A stretch of 64,000 nucleotides of DNA from the NCBI GenBank assembly GCA_964576715.1, contig CAZNWE010000012.1:1-64000 (forward strand), in the 5' to 3' direction. A model generated the notes under the pieces. It ran no database searches. It was not told the origin of the DNA and saw nothing but the letters and a program-made list of their open reading frames with translations. Below, in pieces: positions 24,427 to 32,718 of the stretch; positions within the stretch are counted from its first letter, which is position 1, and every line of letters begins with the position of its first letter. The position numbers were made by a program, and so were the translations under genes. This DNA comes from SLRI01 sp964576715 (GTDB lineage: Bacteria > Pseudomonadota > Alphaproteobacteria > Geminicoccales > Geminicoccaceae).

Positions 24427-25209
24427 TCACCAGCGGGTGTAGCCGCCGTCGACGACCAGGGCGGCGCCGGTCATGAAACGGCTCGCATCAGACGCCAGAT
24501 AGACGGCGAGCGCACCCAGATCCTCTGGCACCCCCGTCGCACGCATCGGCGTCCGCTCGACGATGCCGTCGATCACCGCGGGTCGCTCCGCGGCCCAGCG
24601 CGCATTGGCCTCGGTCATGAACAGGCCCGGGCAGATGGCATTGACGGTAACACCGTGCGGCGCCCAATCGGCGGCGACCGCGCGGGTGAACTGCAGCACC
24701 GCCGCCTTGGCGGTCTCGTAGTGGCGGCCGCCGATGTCGCGGCCGGCGACCAGCGCATTGATCGAGCTGATGTTGACGACCCGGCCGCCCTGCCGCCGCT
24801 CGAGCATCGCACCGCTGATGATCCTGGTGCAGAGGACGAGGCTCGTGAGGTTGAGATCGACGACCTCCTGCCAGCGGGCGAGCGGCATCTCGGTGAGCGG
24901 CGCCGGATCCCGCCGGCCGCCGATATTGTTGACCAGAATGTCGATCGGCCCGTGTGCTGCAACCACGCGGCGCGCCGCCGCCTCGCAGCCTTGCGGATCG
25001 GCCAGATCGGCCGCGATGGTCGCGCAGTGGCGACCGCGGTCGCGGATGGTGGCGGCGGCCGCGTCGAGGCTTGCGCCATCGCGGCCGGCGAGCACCAGAT
25101 CGGCGCCGGCCTCGGCCAGCGCCTGCGCCATGGCCAGGCCGAGGCCGCGGCTGCCGCCGGTGACGAAAGCGCGCGGCCCGTCCAGGCGAAAGCGGTCGAG
25201 GACGGTCAT
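24427..25209 (-). CDS. Short-chain dehydrogenase/reductase
   Basis: Classical SDR of 260 residues, NAD(P)-dependent. Cofactor motif TGGSRGLGLAMA (17-28), NNIGG, catalytic Ser in NISSINA and Tyr/Lys in HYETAKAAVLQF are present. It resembles gluconate 5-dehydrogenase-like SDRs, but the substrate cannot be fixed. The ATG has AGGGAA upstream. It is 52 bases downstream of an EamA gene on the same strand, possibly at the end of the hslVU transcription unit. Confidence 0.9.
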   Translation of the reverse strand: MTVLDRFRLDGPRAFVTGGSRGLGLAMAQALAEAGADLVLAGRDGASLDAAAATIRDRGRHCATIAADLADPQGCEAAARRVVAAHGPIDILVNNIGGRRDPAPLTEMPLARWQEVVDLNLTSLVLCTRIISGAMLERRQGGRVVNISSINALVAGRDIGGRHYETAKAAVLQFTRAVAADWAPHGVTVNAICPGLFMTEANARWAAERPAVIDGIVERTPMRATGVPEDLGALAVYLASDASRFMTGAALVVDGGYTRW

Positions 25210-25261
25210 CGTTGTTGTTCCCTGCTCGGGTCCAGAAGTCTTGTTGGTGACCCGCCCGCCG

Positions 25262-26155
25262 CTACCCCATCCGCCGCTGGGCCAGCGCGATGCCGCCCAA
25301 GACCAGGATCAGCGCTGTCGCGTGGAACAGCTCGAACCGCTCGCCGAGCAGCAGGATCGAGAGCATCGCGCCCATGATCGGGATCAGGTTCAAGAACAGC
25401 CCGGCGGCGTTGCTGCCGAGCACCTCGTTGCCGCGAATGAAGAAGGCCTGGGCGAGCAGCGACGGAAAGACGGTGACGAAGGCGATCACCGTCCAGGCGG
25501 TCGTGGTGGCCGGCCAGATCGCCGCCCCGCCGACCGTCTCGAGGACCGCGAGCGGCAAGGCAGCGACGGCACCGCAGACGAACAGGACGGTGACGAAGGA
25601 CAGCCAATGGGTGGTCGGCTTCTGCCGGAGGGCGACGCTGTAGCCGGCATAGATCACCGCGGCCAGAATGATGAGGAGATCGCCGCGGTTGAGGTCGAGG
25701 GCGACGAGGCTCGCGAGATCGCCGCGCCCGGCGGCGACCGCCACGCCGACCAGGGTGATCGCATAGCCAAGCGTCTGCTGTGGTGTGGTGGCGGAGCGGA
25801 AGACGACGAAGTTTAAGAGGAAGATGAACATCGGCATCGCCGCCTGGAAAATCGTGGCGTTGATCGCCGTGGTCGTCACCAGGCCATAATACAAGAGCCC
25901 GCCGAAGCCGGTGAAGCCCATCGCCCCCATCGCGGCGAGATAGGGCAGCCGCGCTCGAATGATCGGCCAGTCGCGGCGCAGATGCGGCCAGGCGAACCAG
26001 GCGACGATGGCCGCCGCAAGTGTCCAGCGCAGGAAGGTCAGCACGAACGGCGACACCTCGCCGACCGCAAACCGGCCGGCCACCGCGTTGCCGCCCCAGA
26101 ACGCCGTGGTCAGTACCAGCATCACCCGGGCCTGGGCGGCGGTACTGCCCTGCAT
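25262..26155 (-). CDS. EamA/DMT-superfamily transporter
   Basis: Ten-helix inner-membrane transporter of 297 residues with two EamA repeats (AFWGGNAVAGRFAVGEVSPF at the first helix; NLIPIMGAMLSILLLGERFE in the second repeat). It starts 15 bases after the hslU stop, so it is likely co-transcribed with hslVU. The substrate is unknown. Confidence 0.9.
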   Translation of the reverse strand: MQGSTAAQARVMLVLTTAFWGGNAVAGRFAVGEVSPFVLTFLRWTLAAAIVAWFAWPHLRRDWPIIRARLPYLAAMGAMGFTGFGGLLYYGLVTTTAINATIFQAAMPMFIFLLNFVVFRSATTPQQTLGYAITLVGVAVAAGRGDLASLVALDLNRGDLLIILAAVIYAGYSVALRQKPTTHWLSFVTVLFVCGAVAALPLAVLETVGGAAIWPATTTAWTVIAFVTVFPSLLAQAFFIRGNEVLGSNAAGLFLNLIPIMGAMLSILLLGERFELFHATALILVLGGIALAQRRMG

Positions 26156-26170
26156 CGCGGCGGCCGCCGG

Positions 26171-27478
26171 CTAGAGGATGAACTTCGAGAGGTCCGCACC
26201 CTCGATCAAGTCGCCAACCTGGCGGCGGACATAGTCGCGATCGATGCTGACGGTCTCGGCGTCGCTGCGATCGGATGCCGAGAAGCTGATTTCCTCGACC
26301 AGCTTCTCCATCACCGTCTGCAGCCGCCGCGCCCCGATATTCTCGACCCGGGCATTCATGTCGTGCGCCACGGTCGCGATCTCCTCGACCGCCTCGTCGG
26401 TGAAATCGAGGGTGATCGCCTCGGTGGCGAGGAGGGCCACATACTGCTTGACCAGGCTCGCCTCGGGCTCGCGCAGGATGCGGGCGAGGTCCTCGCGCCT
26501 GAGCGCATCGAGCTCGACCCGGATCGGCAGCCGCCCCTGCAACTCGGGCAGCAGGTCGGCGGGCTTGGAGAGGTGGAAGGCGCCCGAGGCGATGAACAGG
26601 ATATGGTCGGTTTTGACCGCGCCGTGCTTGGTGGTGACGCTGGTGCCCTCGATCAAGGGCAGGAGATCACGCTGCACGCCCTCGCGGCTGACGTCGCCGA
26701 CCCGCCCCTCGCGGCTCGAGATCTTGTCGATCTCGTCGATGAAGACGATGCCGTTCTGCTCGACCGCATTGATCGCTTCCTTGGACACCCGATCCTCGTC
26801 GAGCAGCTTGTCGCTCTCCTCGGCCATCAGCACTTCGTAGCTTTCGCCGACCTTCATCTTCTTGCGCTTGGTCCGCTGGCCGAAGGCCTTGCCCAGCATG
26901 TCGCCGAGATTGACCATGCCCATCTGGGCACCCGGCATGCCCGGGATGTCCAGGGTCGGCATGCCGCCACCGCTGTCCTTGACCTCGAGCTCGATCTCCT
27001 TGTCGGCGAGCGTGCCGGTGCGCAGCAGGCGACGGAACTTGTCGCGCGTCTCGGCCCCGGCATTGCTGCCGACCAACGCGTCGATCACCCGCTCCTCGGC
27101 GTTGTGCTCGGCCTGCGCCTGGACCTCCCGGCGCAGCCGAACCCGGGTCTCCTTCAGGCCGATTTCGACCAGGTCGCGGATGATGCTCTCGACGTCGCGG
27201 CCGACATAGCCGACCTCGGTGAACTTGGTCGCCTCGACCTTGGTGAACGGTGCCGCGGCGAGCCGGGCGAGGCGCCGGGCGATCTCGGTCTTGCCGCAAC
27301 CGGTCGGGCCGATCATCAAGATGTTCTTGGGCAGCACCTCCTCGCGCAGCGCCGGGTCGAGCTGCTGGCGCCGCCAGCGATTGCGCAAGGCGATGGCGAC
27401 CGCCCGCTTGGCGGCGTTCTGGCCGACAATGAAGCGGTCGAGCTCGGAGACGATCTCGCGTGGGGTCAGTGCCGTCAT
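26171..27478 (-). CDS. hslU: ATP-dependent protease ATPase subunit HslU
   Basis: AAA+ unfoldase that feeds substrates to the HslV peptidase; 435 residues. Walker A GPTGCGKT (57-64), pore-loop TEVGYVGRD with the GYVG motif, Walker B GIVFIDEIDKI, sensor-1 FIASGAFH and sensor-2 arginine near GARRLQTVMEKL are all present. The I-domain (about 105-230) is intact. The ATG chosen (MTALTPREI) is four bases after the hslV stop; an upstream in-frame ATG would overlap hslV by 44 bases. The C-terminal tail LSKFIL inserts into HslV. Confidence 0.97.
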   Translation of the reverse strand: MTALTPREIVSELDRFIVGQNAAKRAVAIALRNRWRRQQLDPALREEVLPKNILMIGPTGCGKTEIARRLARLAAAPFTKVEATKFTEVGYVGRDVESIIRDLVEIGLKETRVRLRREVQAQAEHNAEERVIDALVGSNAGAETRDKFRRLLRTGTLADKEIELEVKDSGGGMPTLDIPGMPGAQMGMVNLGDMLGKAFGQRTKRKKMKVGESYEVLMAEESDKLLDEDRVSKEAINAVEQNGIVFIDEIDKISSREGRVGDVSREGVQRDLLPLIEGTSVTTKHGAVKTDHILFIASGAFHLSKPADLLPELQGRLPIRVELDALRREDLARILREPEASLVKQYVALLATEAITLDFTDEAVEEIATVAHDMNARVENIGARRLQTVMEKLVEEISFSASDRSDAETVSIDRDYVRRQVGDLIEGADLSKFIL

Positions 27479-27482
27479 GACG

Positions 27483-28034
27483 TCAGCCGATCGTCTCGAT
27501 GGTGAGGGAGGTGTTGGTGTAGACACAGATTTCGGCGGCGATGCCCATCGCCTTCCTGGCGACCGCCTCGCAGTCGAGATCGGGGGAGTCGATGAGCGCC
27601 TTGGCGGCGGCGAGCGCGAAGTTGCCGCCGGAGCCGATGCCGATCAGGCCGTCCGTGGGCTCCAGCACGTCACCCGTGCCGGTCAGGACCAGCGAGGTCT
27701 CGGCATCGGCGACGGCCATCATCGCCTCCAGACGGCGCAGGTAGCGGTCGGTGCGCCAATCCTTGGCGAGCTCGACGCAGGCCCGCATCAACTGCCCCGG
27801 ATGGCGCTCCAGCTTGCCTTCGAGCCGCTCGAGCAGGGTGAAGGCATCGGCGGTGCCGCCGGCGAAGCCGGCGACGATCTGCCCGCCGCCGAGCCGGCGG
27901 ACCTTCCGCGCATTGGCCTTGATGATCGTCTGGCCGAGGCTGACCTGCCCGTCGCCGGCAATGGTGACCCTGCCCGCCTTGCGGACGGACAGGATGGTCG
28001 TGCCATGCCACAGGCTGGCGTCGGTTGCTGCCAT
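27483..28034 (-). CDS. hslV: ATP-dependent protease peptidase subunit HslV
   Basis: Proteasome-like threonine peptidase, 183 residues. A short propeptide (MAATDASLWHG) precedes the catalytic Thr of TTILSVRK; other conserved parts are GDGQVSLGQTI and IGSGGNFALAAA. The start used here gives a normal propeptide; an ATG 15 bases upstream is possible. It is the first gene of the hslVU unit. Confidence 0.96.
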   Translation of the reverse strand: MAATDASLWHGTTILSVRKAGRVTIAGDGQVSLGQTIIKANARKVRRLGGGQIVAGFAGGTADAFTLLERLEGKLERHPGQLMRACVELAKDWRTDRYLRRLEAMMAVADAETSLVLTGTGDVLEPTDGLIGIGSGGNFALAAAKALIDSPDLDCEAVARKAMGIAAEICVYTNTSLTIETIG

Positions 28035-28305
28035 GCGTTCCCCACCCAAAATCGCCGTCCTGCGGCGGTCGGTTTCGTGCTGCGGATGCTGTCGTGAGCG
28101 CGCGCAGGACCGGCGCGAACGCGATCAAGGCCGGGCAGGCCTTGCAACATCAACGACTGGGTGGGGATTTGGGCAAACGGATGGCCGGGTTCAAGGCGAA
28201 GCGCCGTTGCCGGGCGACGGCCCGACAAAACGACACGCCTGCGATGCGGCTGGCGACGGTGCTGCGCGACCTCGGCGAACCCGGCTTTACGAAGCGCGCG
28301 GGCGT

Positions 28306-28548
28306 TCAGCCGCAGGCGGCGCTGCGGTCGTCGGTCGCCGCCGGGTCTGCCTCGAGCGCATCGACGGCATCGGTCAGTCGACGAAGTGTCAAGATCAAGG
28401 CATCCTCGTCGCGCAACCGAAACGCCGTGGCGACCAGCACCGCCGCCGCGATCACGTTCTCGAGGCGCGGCTCGCCGAGCCTGGCGGCGAGGTCATGCTC
28501 GAGGTCGAGCGGCGGCAGGTTGTCGTTGACGGCGGCGGTGATCGGCAT
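28306..28548 (-). CDS. Small hypothetical protein
   Basis: Protein of 80 residues, acidic and mostly helical, without signal or membrane segment: MPITAAVNDNLPPLDLEHD then RLENVIAAAVLVATAFRLR and LTLRRLTDAVDALEAD. The ATG has GGAG ten bases upstream. It lies 57 bases downstream of the strong terminator of the small-RNA candidate on the same strand and 272 bases upstream of hslV. No family recognised; existence rests on the ribosome site and sensible composition. Confidence 0.45.
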   Translation of the reverse strand: MPITAAVNDNLPPLDLEHDLAARLGEPRLENVIAAAVLVATAFRLRDEDALILTLRRLTDAVDALEADPAATDDRSAACG

Positions 28549-28569
28549 GTGAGGCTCCAGCGAGAAAAT

Positions 28570-28588
28570 CCCGGCGAGCGATGCCGGG
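28570..28588 (-). terminator. Second hairpin with T-rich tail
   Basis: On the minus strand, six-base arms CCCGGC/GCCGGG around a seven-base loop, followed by ATTTTCT. It sits between the main terminator and the small ORF, so it could back up termination or act in the leader of the small gene. Confidence 0.4.
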
Positions 28589-28604
28589 CGAGAGGTCCGG
28601 TCTC

Positions 28605-28643
28605 AAAAAAAGGGGCCCCCGGTGGCGATGCCTGCCGGGGGCC
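28605..28643 (-). terminator. Rho-independent terminator
   Basis: Minus-strand hairpin with perfect nine-base arms (GGCCCCCGG and its complement), 12-base loop, followed by three C and seven T. It has no protein gene immediately upstream on that strand for several hundred bases, which points to a short noncoding transcript or an attenuated leader. Confidence 0.8.
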
Positions 28644-28690
28644 AAAGGGAGGGAGGCACCGTCTGACTTGACGACCGGCAAGCTAACTTA
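28605..28690 (-). ncRNA. Candidate small RNA with anti-Shine-Dalgarno stretch
   Basis: The roughly 85 bases before the strong terminator contain GCCTCCCTCCC, complementary to ribosome-binding sites and of the kind used by several alphaproteobacterial trans-acting sRNAs. A weak promoter-like pair (TTGATC and TAGCTT, 17 bases apart) lies just upstream in an AT-richer region. No convincing ORF covers it. The alternative is an attenuator ahead of the small gene at 28548. Confidence 0.4.
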
Positions 28691-29179
28691 ACCGAGAGTT
28701 GAGATCAACGACAAAGTTCAACCGAACGTCATTTTTCAGCGGTGCTTTAAAGAGAAAGCAAATCGAATTTTATGGAAATCCGCATCAACTTCATGACGTC
28801 TTGCGCGATACTTCAAGATCAGTCGGAAAATGCCGATGATTCAGGCCGATGCGCGACATTGCAGCGGCTGACTGCGGCAATCGAGGGCGCGCCGCAGGCG
28901 TCATGCCACGGGCGCGCAACACTGGTCTGCCAGGTGAGCTGAAGAGCCTAATTCCATGGTCGAATTCAACAATGCACAAGCCTATCCAGTGCCCGGCGGC
29001 GGCGTTGGCCGTGCTGCCGGCAGCACCGGGTGTCGCTACCGCCATTGCCGCGCCGGTGATCCGTGGTCTGCAGGTGATCCTTGGCCCGCCGGTCAAACTG
29101 CGATACACGCTCGGCAATAACAGTCGTGTATCGCGGCTCTTTCGATAAACCACACGCGTCGCCGAGATGAGGTTGGGCC
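28691..29179. other. AT-richer intergenic region upstream of yebC
   Basis: About 490 bases, distinctly less GC-rich than the surroundings between 28690 and 28830. It should hold the divergent promoters for the small-RNA candidate (minus) and the yebC-ruvCAB unit (plus). A plus-strand frame at 28849-29148 is open but has no ribosome site and unprotein-like content. An inverted repeat lies at 29101-29133. Confidence 0.5.
29101..29133. promoter_or_regulatory. Inverted repeat upstream of yebC
   Basis: Perfect nine-base arms CGATACACG and CGTGTATCG separated by 15 bases, 47 bases before the yebC start. There is no T-run after it, so an operator or an mRNA leader hairpin is likelier than a terminator. 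Confidence 0.4.
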
Positions 29180-29926
29180 ATGGCCGGCCATTCACAGTTC
29201 AAGAACATCATGCACCGCAAGGGCCGCCAGGATGCGGTCCGCGCCAAGCTCTTCACCCGCCTGACCCGCGAGGTCCAGGTCGCCTCGCGCCTCGGGTTGC
29301 CCGATCCGGCCTTCAACCCGAGGCTGCGCTCGGCCATTCAGGCCGCCAAGGCCTCCAACGTGCCGAAGGACAATATCGAGCGTGCCATCAAGAAGGGCCA
29401 GGGTGGTGATGCCGAGACCTACGAGGAAATCCGCTACGAGGCCTACGGGCCCGGCGGCGTCGCCTTCATCGTCGAGGCGCTGACCGACAACCGCAACCGG
29501 ACGGCGAGCGAGGTGCGCGCCGCCTTCACCCGGCACGGCGGCAGCCTCGCCGAGACCAATGCCGTGAGCTTCCAGTTCGACCGGATCGGCCAGATCCGCT
29601 ACGGCGCCGACGTGGCTACGGAAGAGGCGATGCTCGAGGCGGCGATCGAGGCCGGGGCCGAGGACTGCCAGTCATCCGAGGACGGCCACGAGATCACCTG
29701 CGCTCCCGACGAGCTCGCCGCCGTGACCGAGGCGCTCGAGGCCCGCTTCGGCCCGCCCGAGGCATCGCTGCTCACCTGGCGGCCGCAAGTCACCGTACCG
29801 ATCGAGGACGACAAGGCGGAGGCCCTGTTCAAGCTGCTCGAGACCCTCGACGAGAGCGACGACGTGCAGCGCGTGGTGGCCAATTTCGAGGTGTCGGAGA
29901 CCGCCATGGCGAAGCTGCAGAGTTGA
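29180..29926 (+). CDS. yebC: YebC/PmpR-family protein
   Basis: Conserved protein of 248 residues, starting MAGHSQFKNIMHRKGRQD, typical of the family. Members have been described as DNA-binding regulators and, for YebC, as factors easing ribosome stalling at proline stretches. Family blocks GPGGVAFIVEALTDNRNRT and the acidic C-terminal domain are present. GAGG lies ahead of the ATG. It heads the ruvCAB chain, its stop overlapping the ruvC start. Confidence 0.95.
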   Translation: MAGHSQFKNIMHRKGRQDAVRAKLFTRLTREVQVASRLGLPDPAFNPRLRSAIQAAKASNVPKDNIERAIKKGQGGDAETYEEIRYEAYGPGGVAFIVEALTDNRNRTASEVRAAFTRHGGSLAETNAVSFQFDRIGQIRYGADVATEEAMLEAAIEAGAEDCQSSEDGHEITCAPDELAAVTEALEARFGPPEASLLTWRPQVTVPIEDDKAEALFKLLETLDESDDVQRVVANFEVSETAMAKLQS

Positions 29927-30438
29927 ACCGGCTGCTCGGTCTCGATCCAGGCCTGCAACGCACCGGCTGGGGCGTGATCACGGTCGACGGCTCCTGCCTC
30001 GGCTTCGTCGCCGCCGGCGTGGTCGTCAGCGATGCCAGACAACCGCTGGCCGACCGTCTGCTCGCCCTCTATCGCGGTCTGGAGGCGGTGATCGGCCGGC
30101 ACCGGCCGAGCGAGGTCGCGGTCGAGGAGACGGTGGTCAACAAGAACGCGCTCAGCTCGCTCAAGCTCGGCCATGCCCGCGGCGTGGTGCTGCTCGCCGC
30201 CGCCACCGCCGGGCTGCCGGTCAGCGAATACGCCGCCAAGCACGTCAAGCGGGCACTGACCGGCACCGGCGCCGCATTGAAACCGCAAGTGGCGCACATG
30301 GTCCAGGTGCTGCTGCCGCGCGCCGGCCCGGTCACCGCCGATGCCGCCGATGCGCTGGCAGTCGCCGTCGCCCATGCCCACAACCGCGCGACGCTCGTCC
30401 GCATCACCCGAAGCAGCCTCGCGGGGGCCGGCGAGTGA
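29923..30438 (+). CDS. ruvC: Holliday junction resolvase RuvC
   Basis: Endonuclease cutting Holliday junctions, 171 residues. Catalytic acids are in LLGLDPGLQRTGWG (Asp7), VAVEETVVNKN (Glu) and DAADALAVAVAHA (Asp pair). The only start fitting the family is TTG, overlapping the yebC stop (TTGA), so translation should depend on coupling. The final residues overlap the ruvA start. Confidence 0.95.
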   Translation: MNRLLGLDPGLQRTGWGVITVDGSCLGFVAAGVVVSDARQPLADRLLALYRGLEAVIGRHRPSEVAVEETVVNKNALSSLKLGHARGVVLLAAATAGLPVSEYAAKHVKRALTGTGAALKPQVAHMVQVLLPRAGPVTADAADALAVAVAHAHNRATLVRITRSSLAGAGE

Positions 30439-31070
30439 TCGCCCGGCTGCGCGGCCGGGTCGCCCAGCTGGGCGAGGACCACGTCGTGGTCGACACCGGT
30501 GGCGAGACGGGCGGTGTCGGCTACCTCGTCCATTGTGCCACCAAGACGCTCGGCCGCCTGCCGGCCACGGGCCAGCAGGTCAGGCTGCGGATCGTCACCC
30601 AGGTGCGCGAGGACAGCATCACGCTCTATGGTTTCGAGACGGCACTGGAGGAGCAGTGGTTTCGCATGCTGCAAGGTATCCAGGGGGTCGGCGCACGGCT
30701 GGCACTGGCCCTGCTTTCCGTGCTCGAGCCCGACGCCATCGCCCGGGCGATCGCCGCCCAGGACGCCAAGGCGCTGACCCGCGCGGCCGGTGTCGGGCCC
30801 AGGCTCGCCGCCCGGATCGTCGCCGAGCTCAAGGATCGGGTGGCCCGGCTCGGGGCGGTGTCGCCATCGCTGGCGCAGCCGGCCGGTGCCGGGCGGCCGG
30901 CGGCCGCACCCGCCGCCGGCCCGGTCGAGGATGCGCTCACCGCCCTCGAGCAGCTCGGCTACGGGCGGAGCGAGGCCTTTGCCGTCGTCGCGCGGGTCGC
31001 CGGCGAACTCGGCGACGGGCTCACCCTCGAGCAGCTGCTGGCGCTGAGCCTGAAGGCGCTCGGCCGGTGA
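30435..31070 (+). CDS. ruvA: Holliday junction branch migration protein RuvA
   Basis: Junction-binding subunit that loads RuvB; 211 residues. It starts with MIARLRGRVAQLGEDHVVVD (OB fold), carries tandem helix-hairpin-helix motifs (IQGVGARLALALLS and AAGVGPRLAARIVAELKD) and ends with the flexible linker and RuvB-binding domain III (EDALTALEQLGYGRSEA). GTG start overlaps the ruvC stop by GTGA. Confidence 0.96.
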   Translation: MIARLRGRVAQLGEDHVVVDTGGETGGVGYLVHCATKTLGRLPATGQQVRLRIVTQVREDSITLYGFETALEEQWFRMLQGIQGVGARLALALLSVLEPDAIARAIAAQDAKALTRAAGVGPRLAARIVAELKDRVARLGAVSPSLAQPAGAGRPAAAPAAGPVEDALTALEQLGYGRSEAFAVVARVAGELGDGLTLEQLLALSLKALGR

Positions 31071-32134
31071 GCCCGCCCGTGGACAAGCGGCTCGTCGCCC
31101 CTGAAGGCCAGGCCGCCGACGCCGACCACAGCCTCAGACCCAGGCGGCTCGCCGAGTTCATCGGCCAGGCCCAGCTCAAGGCCAATCTCGCGGTCTTCAT
31201 CGCGGCGGCCAGGTCGCGTGCCGAGGCCATGGATCATGTGCTCTTCGCCGGCCCGCCGGGGCTCGGCAAGACGACCTTGGCACAGATCATGGCGGCCGAG
31301 CTCGGCGTCGGCTTTCGCATGACCAGCGGGCCGATCATCCAGCGCGCCGGCGACCTCGCGGCACTCTTGACCAATCTGCAGCCGCGCGACGTCCTGTTCA
31401 TCGACGAGATCCACCGCCTGAGCCCGACGGTCGAGGAGGTGCTCTATCCGGCCATGGAGGACTTCCAGCTCGACCTGATGATCGGCGAGGGGCCGGCGGC
31501 GCGGTCGGTGCGCATCGACCTGGCACCGTTCACGCTGGTCGGCGCCACCACCCGGACCGGCCTCCTGACGACGCCGCTCCGCGACCGCTTCGGCATTCTC
31601 TCGCGCATGGAATTCTATACCCAGGACGAGTTGCTGAGCATCATCGAGCGCGGTGCCCGGCTGCTCCGGCTCGAGCTCGCGCCGGACGGGGCGGGCGAGA
31701 TCGCCCGGCGCTCGCGCGGCACGCCGCGGGTCGCCACCCGCCTCCTCCGCCGGGTCCGCGATTTCGCCACCGTCGCCGCCGGGGACGGCCCGCCATGCGT
31801 CGATGCGGCGGCCGCCGATCGGGCGCTCACCCGCCTCGCCGTCGACCAGCTCGGCCTCGATGCCCTCGACCGCCGCTATCTCGAGGCGATCGCGGTGCAC
31901 TATGGCGGCGGGCCGGTCGGCGTCGAGACGCTGGCCGCGGCCCTCGCCGAGCAGCGCGACACGCTCGAGGAGACGGTCGAGCCCTATCTGCTGCAGCAGG
32001 GCCTGCTGCAGCGCACGCCGCGCGGCCGGATGCTCACCGCCGCGAGCTTTCGCCATCTCGGCCTCGATCTGCCCGCCGGTGCCGCGGCAGCCCAGCCCGA
32101 GCTGTTCCGATCGCCCGACGAGACGGGGTCGTGA
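31067..32134 (+). CDS. ruvB: Holliday junction branch migration ATPase RuvB
   Basis: AAA+ motor of the RuvAB complex, 355 residues. Walker A GPPGLGKTT (62-70), Walker B VLFIDEIHRL, sensor-1 LVGATTRTGLL and the Arg finger in PLRDRFGI are present, with a C-terminal winged helix (YLLQQGLLQRTPRGRMLT). GTG start overlaps the ruvA stop. The operon layout is standard. Confidence 0.97.
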   Translation: MSPPVDKRLVAPEGQAADADHSLRPRRLAEFIGQAQLKANLAVFIAAARSRAEAMDHVLFAGPPGLGKTTLAQIMAAELGVGFRMTSGPIIQRAGDLAALLTNLQPRDVLFIDEIHRLSPTVEEVLYPAMEDFQLDLMIGEGPAARSVRIDLAPFTLVGATTRTGLLTTPLRDRFGILSRMEFYTQDELLSIIERGARLLRLELAPDGAGEIARRSRGTPRVATRLLRRVRDFATVAAGDGPPCVDAAAADRALTRLAVDQLGLDALDRRYLEAIAVHYGGGPVGVETLAAALAEQRDTLEETVEPYLLQQGLLQRTPRGRMLTAASFRHLGLDLPAGAAAAQPELFRSPDETGS

Positions 32135-32556
32135 GCGTCCCGCATCGGTTCCCGCTCCGGGTCTATTACGAGGACACCGACGCCGGTGGCATCGTCTACC
32201 ATGCGCAGTATCTCTGCTTTGCCGAACGCGCCCGGACCGAGCTGTTGCGCGCGGCCGGCACCGACCACACCCGCCTGCTTTCCGAACATGGCGGCATCTT
32301 TGCCGTGCGTCGCGCGACGGTAGATTTTCGTCGTCCCGCCAGGCTCGACGATGCGCTGGTCGTCGAAACCCGGCTCCGGCACTGTGCAGGGGCACGCCTC
32401 CTCTTGCAACAAGACATCAAGATAGGGTCTGAAACCCTTGTTATCGTTGATGTCGAGCTGGCTTTCATTAGCCCAGACATGCGCCCGACGCGCTTACCGG
32501 CTCGGCTGATTGCAGGTTTTGCCGACTGGGGGTATTTGCCAAAGACGCGCGCTTGA
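32131..32556 (+). CDS. ybgC: Tol-Pal-associated acyl-CoA thioesterase
   Basis: Hotdog-fold thioesterase of 141 residues. The active-site motif YYEDTDAGGIVYHAQYL holds the catalytic Asp and His region; FAERARTELLRAAG follows. GTG start overlaps the ruvB stop. Although translationally linked to ruvB, it belongs to the tol-pal cluster that starts 162 bases later. Confidence 0.94.
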   Translation: MSVPHRFPLRVYYEDTDAGGIVYHAQYLCFAERARTELLRAAGTDHTRLLSEHGGIFAVRRATVDFRRPARLDDALVVETRLRHCAGARLLLQQDIKIGSETLVIVDVELAFISPDMRPTRLPARLIAGFADWGYLPKTRA

Positions 32557-32718
32557 CAGCATGGCCCGGCTGACGGATAGCAACGTCGGCGCGAGCATCC
32601 GCGCGGCCATCCGCATCGTCCAGGCTACCGGCCGCCTGATCTATCCGCCCTGCGCCGGCGTCGCCCACTGCCGATATGCATCCAATGCGCGATTGCCCAC
32701 CCCAACGCGATTGCCCCA

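Noticed and set aside
28715..28726. GTTC-N4-GAAC dyad as a LexA/SOS box near ruv genes
   Set aside because: Alphaproteobacterial LexA sites are direct GTTC repeats seven bases apart; spacing and orientation do not match.
28849..29148. Plus-strand 99-codon frame before yebC
   Set aside because: No ribosome site, atypical composition and it covers an inverted repeat in a promoter-like region.
32571..32718. Short frame between ybgC and tolQ
   Set aside because: It runs on into the tolQ gene in a different frame with unprotein-like composition; no ribosome site.
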